Positions 45,950-57,962 of a DNA stretch of 64,000 bases are shown in pieces. Made by a program: the position numbers and the translations under genes. The DNA lies in the NCBI GenBank assembly GCA_003215795.1, contig QCJV01000001.1, positions 84,548-148,547 on the forward strand, written 5' to 3'. The stretch's first letter is position 1; every line of letters begins with the position of its first letter. The stretch comes from Prochlorococcus sp. AG-409-F19 (GTDB lineage: Bacteria; Cyanobacteriota; Cyanobacteriia; PCC-6307; Cyanobiaceae). Under the pieces are notes generated by a model. That model saw only the letters and a list, made by a program, of their open reading frames with translations. It did not search any database and was not told where the DNA came from.

Positions 45950-47632
45950 TCAAGATGAATTAACTAAGACTTTCAAATCTACTCCAGTTAATTCTTTTAC
46001 TATAGGGATACAATTACTCAAACTCCAATGTTCAAGTCTTAGGTTCTCAATATGAGTTTCTGGTATCAAATCAATAATGAGCTCTGAGGGGCTCACGAAA
46101 AATTTCATCGATGCAATAGAAGATTCAGGTCTTCGATCAAGAGAAGTAGATAATCTCAAGATCAGGGCCATTTCTGAAACAATTCGCCGGAATTCCTTAT
46201 TTTCTAATGCCTGCCAGGCCTCGTGTCTCTTTTTAGGGAGACTTTTCCTGTGATATCTGGCAATGGCTGCAATCATTAGATGTTCAGAGTGAGAATATCC
46301 TAATAACTCTCCATGTCGTATTAAATACCATGAATGCTTATGATAAGAACCTAAGTTAATGTGTTGCCCACAGGAATGCAACATCGCGGCAGCCCATAAA
46401 AGGTCCCTTCCGGGACCTTTATCATGGTGCAAAATACCAGTCGTATTGTTATAGATAGATAGAGCGAAATTTGCTACTCGTTCAGATCGGATTCTGTTAA
46501 CAGAAAACCTTTCAACTTGATGAATCACTGTTCTCTGCCGGATACTTCCTTGAAGACTGAATTGATCTTTCAATAACCCTTCCCGGAACATCCAATTAAC
46601 GACTAACCCTTCTCGCAATGCTCGTTCACTAAGAACAACTTCTTTAATTTTGAGCATTTTCATTATTGTTTGCATTATCAAGGCGCCTGGAACGATAATT
46701 TCTGCGCGACGCTCACTCAACGAAGCAAGCTTACGTCTCTGCTGCGGAGACATTAAAAGAAGCTTGTCTACTAATCTTGTTAATTTCTCTTCAGAAAATG
46801 TGTACCCATGTTTTCTCAAAAAAGAGTCTTGATCTTCAGAAGCCACTAAAGCTCCAATAGCAAGTGCGGTTCCACTAGTTGCAACTAACTTTGCCGTTTC
46901 CTCAGGTTTAATACGAGAGAGAACTTTATTAACAGCTGGTTCCAAAGATCCCTGGATGAAAGTTCTTAAAAAATTCAATCTTGAAGAAGAGATCTGAGCA
47001 TCTTTTATAAAGTCTCTTTGCAGGCTCACTGCACCCAATCGAGTACTTGTTAGAGCTCTAGCATCTTGCTCATCAGCAAGAACTAGCTCTGTAGACCCAC
47101 CACCAATGTCTAGCAAAATATGTGGTTCCTGACCAAAAGGCATTCCAGAAAGGATACCCAAGTAAATAAGTCTCGCCTCCTCTGCTCCACTAATCAGTTC
47201 CACGTCTAGATCTAGCTCATCTTTAATTTGACTTAGAAAATTCCTGCCATTTGGCGCCTCTCTAACCGCACTTGTCGCAGCCAAGAGAATCTCTTCAACA
47301 TTTTGACTAATTGCAAGATCTTTAAAGCGCCTTAAAGTCTGCAGCACTCTAATTTTAGATAACTCAGTAAGGTCACCAGTTTCTAAATCTCTATTCCCCA
47401 GCCTAGTGGAAGACTTCTCAGCAAAGTCAATGCTAAATGTATTTAAGACAGGATCAACTGATGCAATAACCAAATGTGTTGAGTTAGTCCCTATGTCAAT
47501 AGCTGCAACACGGCGGATCTTCTCATTATTTCTAAATCGAGAATCTTTATTTTGAAAAGTTTCTGCTTTCTTATGTGAAAGAAATTCAAAACCTGTATTT
47601 TCAACAGGGATCTCTGACACAGCTAGTCTCAA
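45950..47632 (-). CDS. ppx: Exopolyphosphatase/guanosine pentaphosphate phosphohydrolase
   Basis: Removes phosphate from polyphosphate or from pppGpp. 560 residues. The first domain has VAAIDIGTNSTHLVIASV (~43-60) and ILLDIGGGSTELVLA (~171-185). The C-terminal HD-type domain has the HSCGQHINLGSYHKHSWYLIRHGELLGYSHSEH region (~405-440). The N-terminal ~40 residues precede the usual Ppx start. It is divergent from the ubiA-type gene with ~25 bp between the starts. Confidence 0.93.
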   Translation of the reverse strand: MRLAVSEIPVENTGFEFLSHKKAETFQNKDSRFRNNEKIRRVAAIDIGTNSTHLVIASVDPVLNTFSIDFAEKSSTRLGNRDLETGDLTELSKIRVLQTLRRFKDLAISQNVEEILLAATSAVREAPNGRNFLSQIKDELDLDVELISGAEEARLIYLGILSGMPFGQEPHILLDIGGGSTELVLADEQDARALTSTRLGAVSLQRDFIKDAQISSSRLNFLRTFIQGSLEPAVNKVLSRIKPEETAKLVATSGTALAIGALVASEDQDSFLRKHGYTFSEEKLTRLVDKLLLMSPQQRRKLASLSERRAEIIVPGALIMQTIMKMLKIKEVVLSERALREGLVVNWMFREGLLKDQFSLQGSIRQRTVIHQVERFSVNRIRSERVANFALSIYNNTTGILHHDKGPGRDLLWAAAMLHSCGQHINLGSYHKHSWYLIRHGELLGYSHSEHLMIAAIARYHRKSLPKKRHEAWQALENKEFRRIVSEMALILRLSTSLDRRPESSIASMKFFVSPSELIIDLIPETHIENLRLEHWSLSNCIPIVKELTGVDLKVLVNSS

Positions 47633-47687
47633 AGCATTAACAAGAATCTAGCAGCTCTTGTCTAATATTTCTAAAAACAACCTACAA

Positions 47688-48578
47688 GTGAAGAGTAATC
47701 TATCTACAAACAACCTGCGAGCTTTGTTTAGCCTACTCCGCTGGGATAAGCCTAGCGGAAGGCTGATTCTACTAATACCTGCAGGATGGTCTCTATGGCT
47801 AACTCCCTCCTCTCCCCCAACTGTGAACTTAGTTTCATTAATAATTCTTGGAGGAATGTTTGTCAGTGCCTCAGGTTGTATCGCAAATGACCTTTGGGAT
47901 AGAAGAATAGATTCTAAGGTTCATCGCACTAAAGAGAGACCCCTTGCCAAAGGAAGTATCCGAGTATCAACAGCCGTAATAATCCTTATATTCTTACTTC
48001 TTTTAAGCTTGCGCATAATTTTCCTACTCCCTATTGCCAGCCAAAGTATCTGTTTAAAACTTGCTGTTATCGCTTTGTTCCTTATCATTTTATATCCATC
48101 TTCCAAGCGATGGTTTCGTTACCCCCAAGCACTTCTAGCTGTCTGCTGGGGCTTCTCAGTCCTAATCCCCTGGGCTGCAAGCGAATCTTCTTTGAATGGG
48201 GGAGTCCCTCTACTGACATGCTGGCTAGCAACAATGATATGGACTTTTGGTTTTGATACTGTATATGCAATGGCCGACAAAGTTGACGATAGAAAACTAG
48301 GTTTAAATAGCAGTGCTCTAGCACTTGATAGAAGTGCTTGCAGAGTAGTATCTACTTGCTACGCCTTAACATCAATACTAATAGCAATAAGTGCCTCATT
48401 TAAAGGGATTGGTCCCATCTTTTGGCCTATCTGGCTAGTAGCAAGCATAAGCATGCAAAAAGAAGTTTTATCCTTAAATATTTTGCAACCAGAGATATCG
48501 GAATCTGGTAAACATTTCCGCAATCAGGTTTTACTTGGAGGGTTAATTTTGTCAGCCTTAATACTGGGTAATTTATAA
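47688..48578 (+). CDS. UbiA-family aromatic prenyltransferase (4-hydroxybenzoate-like)
   Basis: Membrane prenyltransferase that attaches a long isoprenoid to an aromatic ring, for quinones (plastoquinone in cyanobacteria). Near 300 residues, ~9 helices. The metal-diphosphate motif NDLWDRRIDSKVHRTKERPLA and the second motif DTVYAMADKVDDRKLG are intact. The frame opens at TTG 47658, but GTG 47688 (MKSNLSTNNLRALF) is an equally good start and I use it. It runs 3 bp ahead of the S66 peptidase gene, so coupling is likely. Confidence 0.93.
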   Translation: MKSNLSTNNLRALFSLLRWDKPSGRLILLIPAGWSLWLTPSSPPTVNLVSLIILGGMFVSASGCIANDLWDRRIDSKVHRTKERPLAKGSIRVSTAVIILIFLLLLSLRIIFLLPIASQSICLKLAVIALFLIILYPSSKRWFRYPQALLAVCWGFSVLIPWAASESSLNGGVPLLTCWLATMIWTFGFDTVYAMADKVDDRKLGLNSSALALDRSACRVVSTCYALTSILIAISASFKGIGPIFWPIWLVASISMQKEVLSLNILQPEISESGKHFRNQVLLGGLILSALILGNL

Positions 48579-48581
48579 AAA

Positions 48582-49481
48582 GTGGGTCTAATTCAATCAG
48601 AAACCAGAACAAATTCTTTAAAAGAGGGAGATAAAGTTTTGACCATTACCGTTAGTTCACCTATGAATGATGAAGATTCTCTTCTCAAAGGCATCAAAGT
48701 CTTTGAAGATTGGGGACTAACATGCCAGAACGAAGTAAGTGTTGGGAGGCATTGGGGTTATCTTGCAGAAAAAGATCAATTCAGATACAAACAACTCCAC
48801 TCAAAAACTAATCCCGACTTAATTGCATTTGCAAAAGGAGGATGGGGTGCTGCACGGTTACTTGAAAGCTATCAACCATGGCGGAAAGGTTGGTTTGTTG
48901 GCTACTCAGACTTATCATCATTGCTACTTGCTAGGCTTGCAGCCGGATTTGACGGTGCTGTACATGGTCCTTTAGTTAGTTCTATTTCGAAAGAACCTAC
49001 TTGGAGTAAAGATAGATTGAGGTCACTTCTATTTAACAAATCAGTCCCTGATCTTCAAGGTAGTTCTTGGAATAACGGGATAGCAACAGGTCCTTTAGTC
49101 GCAGCAAACTTAACAGTTGCATCACATTTACTTGGTAGCAAACATATGCCTAATCTAAAAGGTGCCATTTTAGTCTTAGAGGATATTGGAGAAGAGCCTT
49201 ACCGAATTGATCGAATGTTGACGCATTGGCGAATCAATGGTGTACTTCAAGATCTTGCTGGCTTGGCTTTCGGAAACTTCTTGAACTGTGAAGACCAAGA
49301 AAAAGATAAATCTCAAAGATTCTCTGTTGAGGAGATTCTTAAAGAGCGTTCTAGCGATCTAAATATCCCAGTTATTGCAGACCTTCCAGTTGGGCATTGT
49401 TGTGGGAATGCGGCCTTACCTCTAGGCTGGGAAGCTACTCTTGATGGGGAGAAAGGAGTCCTGAGCGTCAAGCCCTTTTAA
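48582..49481 (+). CDS. S66-family LD-carboxypeptidase
   Basis: Cleaves the D-Ala from muropeptide tetrapeptides in cell-wall recycling (LdcA type). 299 residues. The nucleophile Ser is in [13 protein letters not shown] (~105-117), with the catalytic Glu and His expected in [19 protein letters not shown] (~203-222) and [15 protein letters not shown] (~274-288). GTG 48582 gives [10 protein letters not shown]. It follows the UbiA gene by 3 bp and overlaps ispD tail to tail by 14 bp. Confidence 0.92.
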   Translation: MGLIQSETRTNSLKEGDKVLTITVSSPMNDEDSLLKGIKVFEDWGLTCQNEVSVGRHWGYLAEKDQFRYKQLHSKTNPDLIAFAKGGWGAARLLESYQPWRKGWFVGYSDLSSLLLARLAAGFDGAVHGPLVSSISKEPTWSKDRLRSLLFNKSVPDLQGSSWNNGIATGPLVAANLTVASHLLGSKHMPNLKGAILVLEDIGEEPYRIDRMLTHWRINGVLQDLAGLAFGNFLNCEDQEKDKSQRFSVEEILKERSSDLNIPVIADLPVGHCCGNAALPLGWEATLDGEKGVLSVKPF

Positions 49482-50142
49482 ACAGCAATGCTTCAGCAAT
49501 AATGAGATCAAATGGTGTGGTTACTTTTATATTTGATGAAGGTGACTCCAAGATTTTCACGGCTCGGCCCAATTTTTCAAATAAAGCTGCATCATCTGTA
49601 ACGCTCCAATTATTTTTGAGGGCTTGCTCATGAGCATCTTTCAGTTCAGCCACAGTAAAGCCCTGAGGAGTTTGTGCAGCCCATAGCTCAGAACGATCAG
49701 GTGTGTCAGTAATGAATCCATCTTTAGATACCTTCTTGATTGTGTCAGTAACTGGTGTGGCAGCAACCACAGCAATCCCTTGTTTAACCAACTCAGAGCA
49801 CTGATTCAATAATTGAGGTTCTACCAAACACCTGGCAGCATCATGAATAAGTACATGTTTTGCATCAGGAGGCAATCCATTCAAGCCTCGTTGAACAGAC
49901 TCTTGTCGGGTGCTACCACCATCTATCCAATGAATCTGTAATGCACATTCCTCAACTATAGAAAGGATTGCAGCCTTATCTAAAGGTTGCCCAACAATCC
50001 CAACCCAATCAATAGATGTAGAGGCCTTAACCGAATTTAAGGTCCATGCCAAAACTGATCGACCAGCAAGATCCAACAGCAATTTATTGCAGTGAGCTCC
50101 CATACGTGATCCGCTACCAGCAGCGGCGATTAATAAATGCAA
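49468..50142 (-). CDS. ispD: 2-C-methyl-D-erythritol 4-phosphate cytidylyltransferase
   Basis: Makes CDP-methylerythritol in the non-mevalonate isoprenoid pathway that feeds carotenoids, chlorophyll and quinones. 224 residues with [31 protein letters not shown] (~4-34), [10 protein letters not shown] (~103-112), WAAQTPQGF (~148-156) and [19 protein letters not shown] (~174-192). Length and motifs are normal. Its end overlaps the convergent S66 peptidase gene by 14 bp, and fabG starts ~116 bp away in the other direction. Confidence 0.96.
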   Translation of the reverse strand: MHLLIAAAGSGSRMGAHCNKLLLDLAGRSVLAWTLNSVKASTSIDWVGIVGQPLDKAAILSIVEECALQIHWIDGGSTRQESVQRGLNGLPPDAKHVLIHDAARCLVEPQLLNQCSELVKQGIAVVAATPVTDTIKKVSKDGFITDTPDRSELWAAQTPQGFTVAELKDAHEQALKNNWSVTDDAALFEKLGRAVKILESPSSNIKVTTPFDLIIAEALLFKRA

Positions 50143-50258
50143 AGCTTGCTCCTTTTAAGAAAGACTAGAAAACCTTTCCAGTTAATCAATGCTGCTCTAA
50201 TTTATTAGGCTTAGTACAATCTGCTTTGATCTTATTGATCAAGGAAACAAAACATCGC

Positions 50259-51011
50259 ATGAATTCTTCATCACTACTCAACGGCCACACAGCACTAATT
50301 ACAGGTGCCAGCAGAGGAATAGGCAAAGCAATTGCCATTGGACTTGCAAATTTAGGAGCTGAAGTTGTTATCAATTATGCAAGTTCAGAGCAACAAGCAG
50401 AAGAAATAGTATCTTTGATCAAAAGCTCTGGGGGCAAAGCCTATTCTCTTAAGGCAAATGTGGCTGATGAAGACTCTGCAAATCAATTAATAAATTCTGT
50501 CCTTGAGAAGAGTAATCAAATAGATATTTTGATCAATAATGCTGGGATTACAAAAGATGGGCTATTGATGAGAATGAAAACCGAAGACTGGCAATCAGTA
50601 ATCAATCTAAATTTGACTGGTGTTTTCTTTTGCACTAAAGCAGTTTCACGAACAATGCTAAAGAGAAAGCAAGGAAGGATTATTAATATTACATCCGTTG
50701 TAGGGATAATGGGCAATGCGGGACAAGCAAATTATGCGTCTGCAAAAGCAGGTGTCATTGGCCTTACAAGAAGTTCAGCCAAAGAATTCGCAAGCAGAGG
50801 TATCACAGTTAATGCGGTTGCTCCTGGCTTCATAGAAACAGATATGACAAAAGACTTAGATTCCGGGCCTATACTCTCAGCGATTCCTTTAGGCCGATTC
50901 GGTACTCCTGAGCATGTAGCAGGAACAGTTTGTTTTCTTGCTTCAGATCCTGCAGCCAGCTATATAACGGGACAAGTTTTCCAAGTTGATGGAGGGATGG
51001 TAATGAGCTAG
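50259..51011 (+). CDS. fabG: 3-oxoacyl-ACP reductase
   Basis: NADPH-dependent reductase of fatty-acid elongation. 250 residues from ATG 50259 (the upstream ATG 50226 is less likely). The cofactor motif TGASRGIGKAIA (~13-24), NNAGITKDGLLMRM (~90-103), the catalytic Ser in NITSVVG (~140) and YASAKAG (~153-159) are intact. It follows ispD divergently and is followed by the GT87-like gene 88 bp on. No acpP or fabD is in the window. Confidence 0.96.
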   Translation: MNSSSLLNGHTALITGASRGIGKAIAIGLANLGAEVVINYASSEQQAEEIVSLIKSSGGKAYSLKANVADEDSANQLINSVLEKSNQIDILINNAGITKDGLLMRMKTEDWQSVINLNLTGVFFCTKAVSRTMLKRKQGRIINITSVVGIMGNAGQANYASAKAGVIGLTRSSAKEFASRGITVNAVAPGFIETDMTKDLDSGPILSAIPLGRFGTPEHVAGTVCFLASDPAASYITGQVFQVDGGMVMS

Positions 51012-51099
51012 GCATCTCGCTAAATATAATTCTTGTTGTGAGATTATTCATTAAGAGCTAAACAAAACATCCAAGGAATTAGAGGTTAACGAGCAAATC

Positions 51100-52230
51100 A
51101 TGAGGATTTCGAAAACAGAAAATCGTCTCCTAATTATAGGTTTTATTTTACTAATTACTTCATTTTTTAATTATTGGCCAAGTTACTTTTGGGATCTTGA
51201 TGTTTATCAAAATGCGATAAATATATTTAACTCAGGGGGGTCACCATATTTTGAATTGAATGGGCTTAGGTTTGTATATGCACCCTATATACTTATTTTA
51301 TTTTCTTTTTTAGGTGCACATCTTTCATTCTCATTAATTATCTTTTATCTATCTTCCGTTTTTTTAATATTAAGAGAAAAATTAGGGAATCAGCTAATTT
51401 TATATTCATTAATTTCAACAGGAATTTTCTATAATGATTTCCTCGCAAGATCAATAGCAACAGGAAATATTACAATTTTCCTGCATTTTATAATAATAAG
51501 TTCAGCATTCATTAGATCCAGAAATCATCTAATATATTTTTTATTAGCAATTTCGATCGCAGGTTTTATTAAGCCCTATTTATTTGCATATGCTTTTCTT
51601 GGCTTTTTTCTTTGGCCCAAAGAGAAAAACTATGTAAAGTTACTATCAATAACTACATTACTAATTGGTTGCTTATTTGCATCACAATTATTATTAGCAC
51701 CAGGACTCTTTAGTAATTTCAAAGAATCATTATTCCTACAAGCTATTGGAACGATGAATGGACCAGGTAGAGATGTAGGACTGGCTCCTTATTGGATATT
51801 TGGTAATCTAATGAATCGTTGGCTCGCATTAGGATTACATTTTATCGTAGTAATTTTTCTAGGCATACCCTACATTAAATTAGGGAAAGCAATTGATAAA
51901 TTTTTAAATGCAGAAGACGCACTAAAGATTTTATTCTTTATATCCTTAATATTTATCACGTTTCTCAACCCAAGAATGAAAATTTATGATTATTGGATTG
52001 TAATTGGTTCATCGACAGGCATTATTTTTACTTTATTGCATCAAACAAAACTTTTATCTAACGAAAGGACTTTACCCTTAATAATCATAATTGGATTACT
52101 TTTCATCTTCATGCCAGTTATTTTTAAAATATATATTCCTCCAATAATCAGTTATTTTTCCTGCTTATTTTACTTTAAAGCTAATACTAATAGGATTTTA
52201 AAGACTCCTTCTTTCAAAAGTCACAACTAA
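51100..52230 (+). CDS. GT87-like (DUF2029) membrane glycosyltransferase
   Basis: Polytopic membrane protein of the GT-C mannosyl/arabinosyl-transferase superfamily, which uses lipid-linked sugar donors. 376 residues, about 9-10 helices. The family N-terminus WDLDVYQNAINIFNSGGSPYF carries the catalytic-type Asp in the first loop, and GRDVGLAPYWIFGNLMNRW (~223-241) is the second periplasmic loop. It is markedly more A+T-rich than its neighbours and stands alone between fabG and groL, which hints at recent transfer or relaxed selection. The acceptor is unknown. Confidence 0.75.
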   Translation: MRISKTENRLLIIGFILLITSFFNYWPSYFWDLDVYQNAINIFNSGGSPYFELNGLRFVYAPYILILFSFLGAHLSFSLIIFYLSSVFLILREKLGNQLILYSLISTGIFYNDFLARSIATGNITIFLHFIIISSAFIRSRNHLIYFLLAISIAGFIKPYLFAYAFLGFFLWPKEKNYVKLLSITTLLIGCLFASQLLLAPGLFSNFKESLFLQAIGTMNGPGRDVGLAPYWIFGNLMNRWLALGLHFIVVIFLGIPYIKLGKAIDKFLNAEDALKILFFISLIFITFLNPRMKIYDYWIVIGSSTGIIFTLLHQTKLLSNERTLPLIIIIGLLFIFMPVIFKIYIPPIISYFSCLFYFKANTNRILKTPSFKSHN

Positions 52231-52371
52231 AGCAGTTTTTGATCACTTCAATCAAGTATTAATCGTTTCATTCGCTTTTAGCCTCGAATCAACTTACCAA
52301 ATCCCTAGTGAATTTTTATAAATGTGCCTACGAGAAGCTTAAATCATGAGCTTAAAGGAATCGAATGAACA

Positions 52372-52566
52372 TTAATCGATAGGTTGCCCCAGTTCATCAC
52401 GCAACTTACGAATACGCTGCAAAAGCTTCAGCCTTCTACTTCTTGCAGTGGCGGTTAGGAAAAGTCGCAAAGGGAAGTAAATCACCGTCATCGTGCCGGC
52501 AAGCCCCGCCATCAATATAAAAAATAACGATCCTGAATCATTCATACTTTGAACATAATCGTCCAC
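52372..52566 (-). CDS. Small one-helix membrane protein, function unknown
   Basis: 64 residues. A hydrophobic helix (~13-36, LFFILMAGLAGTMTVIYFPLRLFLTA) is followed by a strongly basic helical tail (ARSRRLKLLQRIRKLRDELGQ), so the basic tail should lie in the cytoplasm. The start MDDYVQSMNDSG is acidic. It is convergent with the GT87-like gene and divergent from groL, whose start is 118 bp away. I do not recognise the family. Confidence 0.55.
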   Translation of the reverse strand: MDDYVQSMNDSGSLFFILMAGLAGTMTVIYFPLRLFLTATARSRRLKLLQRIRKLRDELGQPID

Positions 52567-52669
52567 GTGGCATTAAGCACTATTTGAATCTCAAAAATCA
52601 AAGGATTCGGCTTTCCCCACTTCTTAACATCTAACTTTTCGTAAGAGTGTAAAGGGAAATTGTGAATAG

Positions 52670-54373
<1,704 letters not shown>

Positions 54374-54430
54374 TCATCCTTTAAAGAGATCAGAAAAAAT
54401 TAATCTATTTTTTAACTTCACAGATAGTTT

Positions 54431-54922
54431 TCACGAAGCCTTAGGCATCTCCTCGACGGATGGAGTCAACCATCTTCTTAAGCTACTTAACTTTGGGATA
54501 GGAGGTGCTGGGACAAAAGGTCTAGGGGGTGCAGCAGATGGTATTTTTTCTGTATTTTCAACGAGCCCAGATGAAAGCTTATTCTCATTATCAGATAATT
54601 CTCTAATGTTCGGATGATCAGACATTTCAAGATTCTCTTGATTCTTAAGAAAATCTTTCGAGATGGCTAGATCATTAATGAAACTAGATTCTATCGGCAA
54701 TTCAGCTTGCTCAATTGCTAAAGATGAAAAACCTTGAGATATCTCTCTAGAATTTAACTCCAAGAAATCATTAATTTCAATCTCTGAATCCTCAAGAGCT
54801 TCAATACCGAAACGATGCACCAACTTAGATCGCAAATAAAGGAGCTGATCTTGATTTCCAAGTTCTATTGCTTCCGAGATCTTATGTTGAAGCTGAGTTT
54901 TTCGCAAAGATAGCAATTTCAT
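54431..54922 (-). CDS. Protein of unknown function behind the ABC-2 exporter genes
   Basis: 163 residues with no membrane segment. Residues ~1-45 look helical and basic (MKLLSLRKTQLQHKISEAIELGNQDQLLYLRSKLVHRFGI). The middle (~50-120) is acidic and Ser/Asn-rich. The C-terminus has a Pro-rich patch (AAPPRPFVPAPPIPKL) and ends in LRRWLTPSVEEMPKAS. It starts 24 bp after the ABC-2 permease gene and is probably the last gene of that minus-strand unit. I do not recognise the family. Confidence 0.55.
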   Translation of the reverse strand: MKLLSLRKTQLQHKISEAIELGNQDQLLYLRSKLVHRFGIEALEDSEIEINDFLELNSREISQGFSSLAIEQAELPIESSFINDLAISKDFLKNQENLEMSDHPNIRELSDNENKLSSGLVENTEKIPSAAPPRPFVPAPPIPKLSSLRRWLTPSVEEMPKAS

Positions 54923-54946
54923 AGTAATTTAGTTAATGCAAAAGGT

Positions 54947-55801
54947 TTAGATAAGTTTTCGATTTAATAATGGGCGAACAAAAAGAAACAACCCAATTGT
55001 TAAAGCGGTCAAAATCAATAAGCATTCATATCCGGTTATATCTCCATAAGGAGCTTGGATAAGAACACTCCCTAATCCAATTGAACTACTATAAGCAGCT
55101 CGAATAGGTTCTATAGCAAAGGTAAGGGGATTTATAGCTGCTAGCCAGCCCAACCATGTCGGCATGAAAGAAATTGGAACTAAAGCTGTGCTTGCAAATA
55201 ACAATGGAAGATTGGCTACAAATATCACTGCAATCAACTCAATGTGGCCAGGCAAAATAAATGCAAGGCCTAGGCTCAAAGCTGTAACAGCAAAAATCAA
55301 TATTAAAAGGGTTAGCAAAACCAAGAGAACACCGCCTTCGCCTGGCCAGCCATAACCAAGGAAGAAAGCAGCAGTCATAATTGCAAAACATTGCAAAAGG
55401 CTAATAGTAGATATATAGATAACCGAAGACACCACAATCGAACTACGGCTCTGCAACGGAGCTACTAACAATCTATTTAAGAATCCAAATTCACGGTCAA
55501 ACATTACTGGCAACCCTGCATTAAGTGCTCCACTAAATGCGGTAAATACAATTATGCCAGCTCCAAGAAATCTTCCATACTCCATACCTCCAGGGAGAAA
55601 GTCTGCAGGTGCATTTGCAAACAGAGCACCAAACAATATAAGCCATATTAAAGGCTGAAGTACCCCTGCAATTAAAGTAGAAGGTCTTCTAATTAACTGT
55701 AGAAAAAGCCTTTTCGTTAACGCAAAGACTTCCTGAACGAATTGATAAGTTGAGGAGTCTTCTTTGTTAAGAGAGCTTGATGAAGACAAAAGAGTGTTCA
55801 T
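54947..55801 (-). CDS. ABC-2 type exporter permease
   Basis: Membrane half of a two-gene ABC exporter (DrrB type). 284 residues with six helices and the ABC-2 signature LGAGIIVFTAFSGALNAGLPVMFDREFGFLNRLLVAPLQSRSSIVVSS (~85-132). The N-terminal EVFALTKRLFLQLIRRPSTLIAGVLQPLIWLILFGALF is typical. The ATPase gene lies 57 bp upstream on the same strand, followed further up by ctaB and ctaA. The transported molecule is unknown; a lipid, polysaccharide or heme-related compound are options. Confidence 0.9.
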   Translation of the reverse strand: MNTLLSSSSSLNKEDSSTYQFVQEVFALTKRLFLQLIRRPSTLIAGVLQPLIWLILFGALFANAPADFLPGGMEYGRFLGAGIIVFTAFSGALNAGLPVMFDREFGFLNRLLVAPLQSRSSIVVSSVIYISTISLLQCFAIMTAAFFLGYGWPGEGGVLLVLLTLLILIFAVTALSLGLAFILPGHIELIAVIFVANLPLLFASTALVPISFMPTWLGWLAAINPLTFAIEPIRAAYSSSIGLGSVLIQAPYGDITGYECLLILTALTIGLFLFVRPLLNRKLI

Positions 55802-55858
55802 AAAAATAAAAGTGACCAGGGTCTAAAGTATTTGTTCATTAAAAAGATTAGAAATTTT

Positions 55859-56872
55859 TTACCTCATAGACTGTTTTGCCTCTTTTTTAAAGTCCCTCTT
55901 ACTAGAAACTTCCAGCTCTGCATCCATAAGTGTTTTACCAGTTGCCTTTAAATAAACGTCATCCAAACTTGGGCGACTTTCAGACAACAAAAAGATTCCA
56001 TAACCAGCTTCAATCAAATGTGACCGCAATATTGACAAAGTTTCCGAGTCATCTGCAAAAAAGTTTAAAGAAAAGCCTTGAGCTCGATTAATAACTACAT
56101 CATTTAAACCTTTAAGACCCTGAATTAATTCTCTAACCTTTTCACCTTCCACTTGATTGCTAAACTCTTGTACCTTTAGAGTCACTCTGTTATTCCCTAA
56201 TTCTTCTTTTAGTTCGCTCGGTGAACCATTTGCAATAACTTCTCCAGAATCAATAATTGCCATCTGATCAGAAAGCGCATCAATCTCTTCAAGATAATGA
56301 CTGCTTAATAAAATTGTAGTGCCTTCATTATGTAGTTCCCTTAACAAAGACCAAACTTTAGAACGGCTTTCTATATCTAATCCAACAGTTGGTTCATCTA
56401 AAACTAACAATTCAGGTTCATGTAATAAGCCACATGCGAGGTCAAGACGTCTCTTCATACCACCAGAATAAGATCCAGATCGTCTGTCAATCCATGTAGT
56501 CATATCAAGTCGGTCAACCATCTCTTGAATTCGCCGATCACGATAATCTCTCCGTAAATGATAAAGATCACCATGAAGCTGCAGTAATTCCCTACCAGTT
56601 AGAATTTTGTCTATTGCTACTTCTTGAGCTACATACCCGATCTTATTTCTGATACTTCTTGGGTTTGTTAAAGCATTCTCTCCTGCCACAGTAACTGTCC
56701 CAGAATCGGGCTCCAAAAGAGTACAAAGAATCCTAAGAGTTGTACTCTTACCCGAACCATTCGGGCCTAAAAGACCAAAGAGAGCTCCTTTTGGAATTCC
56801 AAGAGTCAATTTCCTCAGAGCAGGCACAGATCCATAAGACTTCTCTAGATCATGAAGTTCAACCAAAAGCAT
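55859..56872 (-). CDS. ABC-2 type exporter ATPase
   Basis: ATPase partner of the permease downstream (DrrA type). 337 residues. Walker A GPNGSGKST (~38-46), the ABC signature YSGGMKRRLDLACGLL (~134-149) and Walker B LLVLDEPT (~155-162) are intact. After the nucleotide-binding domain is a C-terminal DUF4162-like tail (~250-330) with RSHLIEAGYGIFLLSESRPSLDDVYLKATGK, the usual end of this exporter type. It follows ctaB after 85 bp on the same strand. Confidence 0.93.
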   Translation of the reverse strand: MLLVELHDLEKSYGSVPALRKLTLGIPKGALFGLLGPNGSGKSTTLRILCTLLEPDSGTVTVAGENALTNPRSIRNKIGYVAQEVAIDKILTGRELLQLHGDLYHLRRDYRDRRIQEMVDRLDMTTWIDRRSGSYSGGMKRRLDLACGLLHEPELLVLDEPTVGLDIESRSKVWSLLRELHNEGTTILLSSHYLEEIDALSDQMAIIDSGEVIANGSPSELKEELGNNRVTLKVQEFSNQVEGEKVRELIQGLKGLNDVVINRAQGFSLNFFADDSETLSILRSHLIEAGYGIFLLSESRPSLDDVYLKATGKTLMDAELEVSSKRDFKKEAKQSMR

Positions 56873-56957
56873 TAAAGAGTGGATCAGTTAGCTAACTAAT
56901 AAGAATCTAGAGAATAAATTGAAATTAGGTGCGCAAAATTTAAATCAACAAAAATAT

Positions 56958-57962
56958 TCAGATTCTTATAGCAAGATTATTCATATTTGAAAGAAGGTAA
57001 ATAGCTTGATGGTGAAATTGATCAGCTAAAGATAAGCGGCTAATAACAAGCAAAAAGCAAATACCAAACATATATAGTATGGACCATCGAAACAATCCCT
57101 TTGCTCGAGTTAAATCTTCTGGATCAATTGCGAGTCTTCGAAACATTTGATATAGCCTGACGTTAAAAGGGACCAACAAGAAACCATATAAGAGACCCCC
57201 TTCAGGGAGAGCGAAAACACCGAACCAACTAAGTAGAATCGTAGCCCAGCCATATTGATAAATTGCCTTCGCGGTAAACACTGAGCCTTTTACAACTGGC
57301 AGCATAGGTATCCCTACTGATTGATAGTCATCTTTAAGAAGGATCGCCAAAGCCCAAAAATGTGCAGGAGTCCAAACCATTACTAAAGCAAACAGCCACC
57401 AGCCACTGAGACCAATATGCCCAGTTGCAGCAGCAGCTCCTACTAACGGTGGAATTGCTCCAGCCACTCCTCCAATGACAATATTTTGAGAAGTCCGTGG
57501 CTTCAAAAATGCTGTATACAGGAGTACATAACTGCACAATCCAAGCAAAGAAAGTCCTGCCGCCAAACAGTTAACGCCACTAACCAACAAAGTGGCAGCA
57601 GCCAATGTACAAGAGATTGCCCCAGCGAAAACACTAGAAGAAGACAATCGTCCCGAAGGCAATGCTCTTGAGCTTGTTCGTTGCATTCGACCATCAAGAT
57701 CCTGCTCCCAAAGACAATTCAAAGCACCTGCCGCAGCTGCAGCAAGTGCTCCACCACCTAGAGTGCACGCTAGTCTTGGTGAAGGCAATGGCCACCCTTC
57801 GCTTAAAGCCATACCCCCAAGAGTTGTTGCCAAAAGCAATGGAATAAGACGAGGCTTAGCAACTTCCAACCAAGGAGGAAGCTTTACTTTTTTTCTTGAA
57901 GGAACAACTTGATCACGGCTAGGAGAAGAAGAAAGTATCTGCGAAGAAGTGGAACTAACCAT
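56958..57962 (-). CDS. ctaB: Protoheme IX farnesyltransferase (heme O synthase)
   Basis: UbiA-superfamily membrane enzyme that adds farnesyl to heme b, giving heme O for the terminal oxidase. Nine helices; the diphosphate motif [26 protein letters not shown] and the second motif [27 protein letters not shown] are intact. The start at 57962 ([11 protein letters not shown]) leaves an 8-nt overlap with the ctaA stop, so translation is probably coupled. The next two genes down, on the same strand, are an ABC exporter pair. Confidence 0.96.
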   Translation of the reverse strand: MVSSTSSQILSSSPSRDQVVPSRKKVKLPPWLEVAKPRLIPLLLATTLGGMALSEGWPLPSPRLACTLGGGALAAAAAGALNCLWEQDLDGRMQRTSSRALPSGRLSSSSVFAGAISCTLAAATLLVSGVNCLAAGLSLLGLCSYVLLYTAFLKPRTSQNIVIGGVAGAIPPLVGAAAATGHIGLSGWWLFALVMVWTPAHFWALAILLKDDYQSVGIPMLPVVKGSVFTAKAIYQYGWATILLSWFGVFALPEGGLLYGFLLVPFNVRLYQMFRRLAIDPEDLTRAKGLFRWSILYMFGICFLLVISRLSLADQFHHQAIYLLSNMNNLAIRI

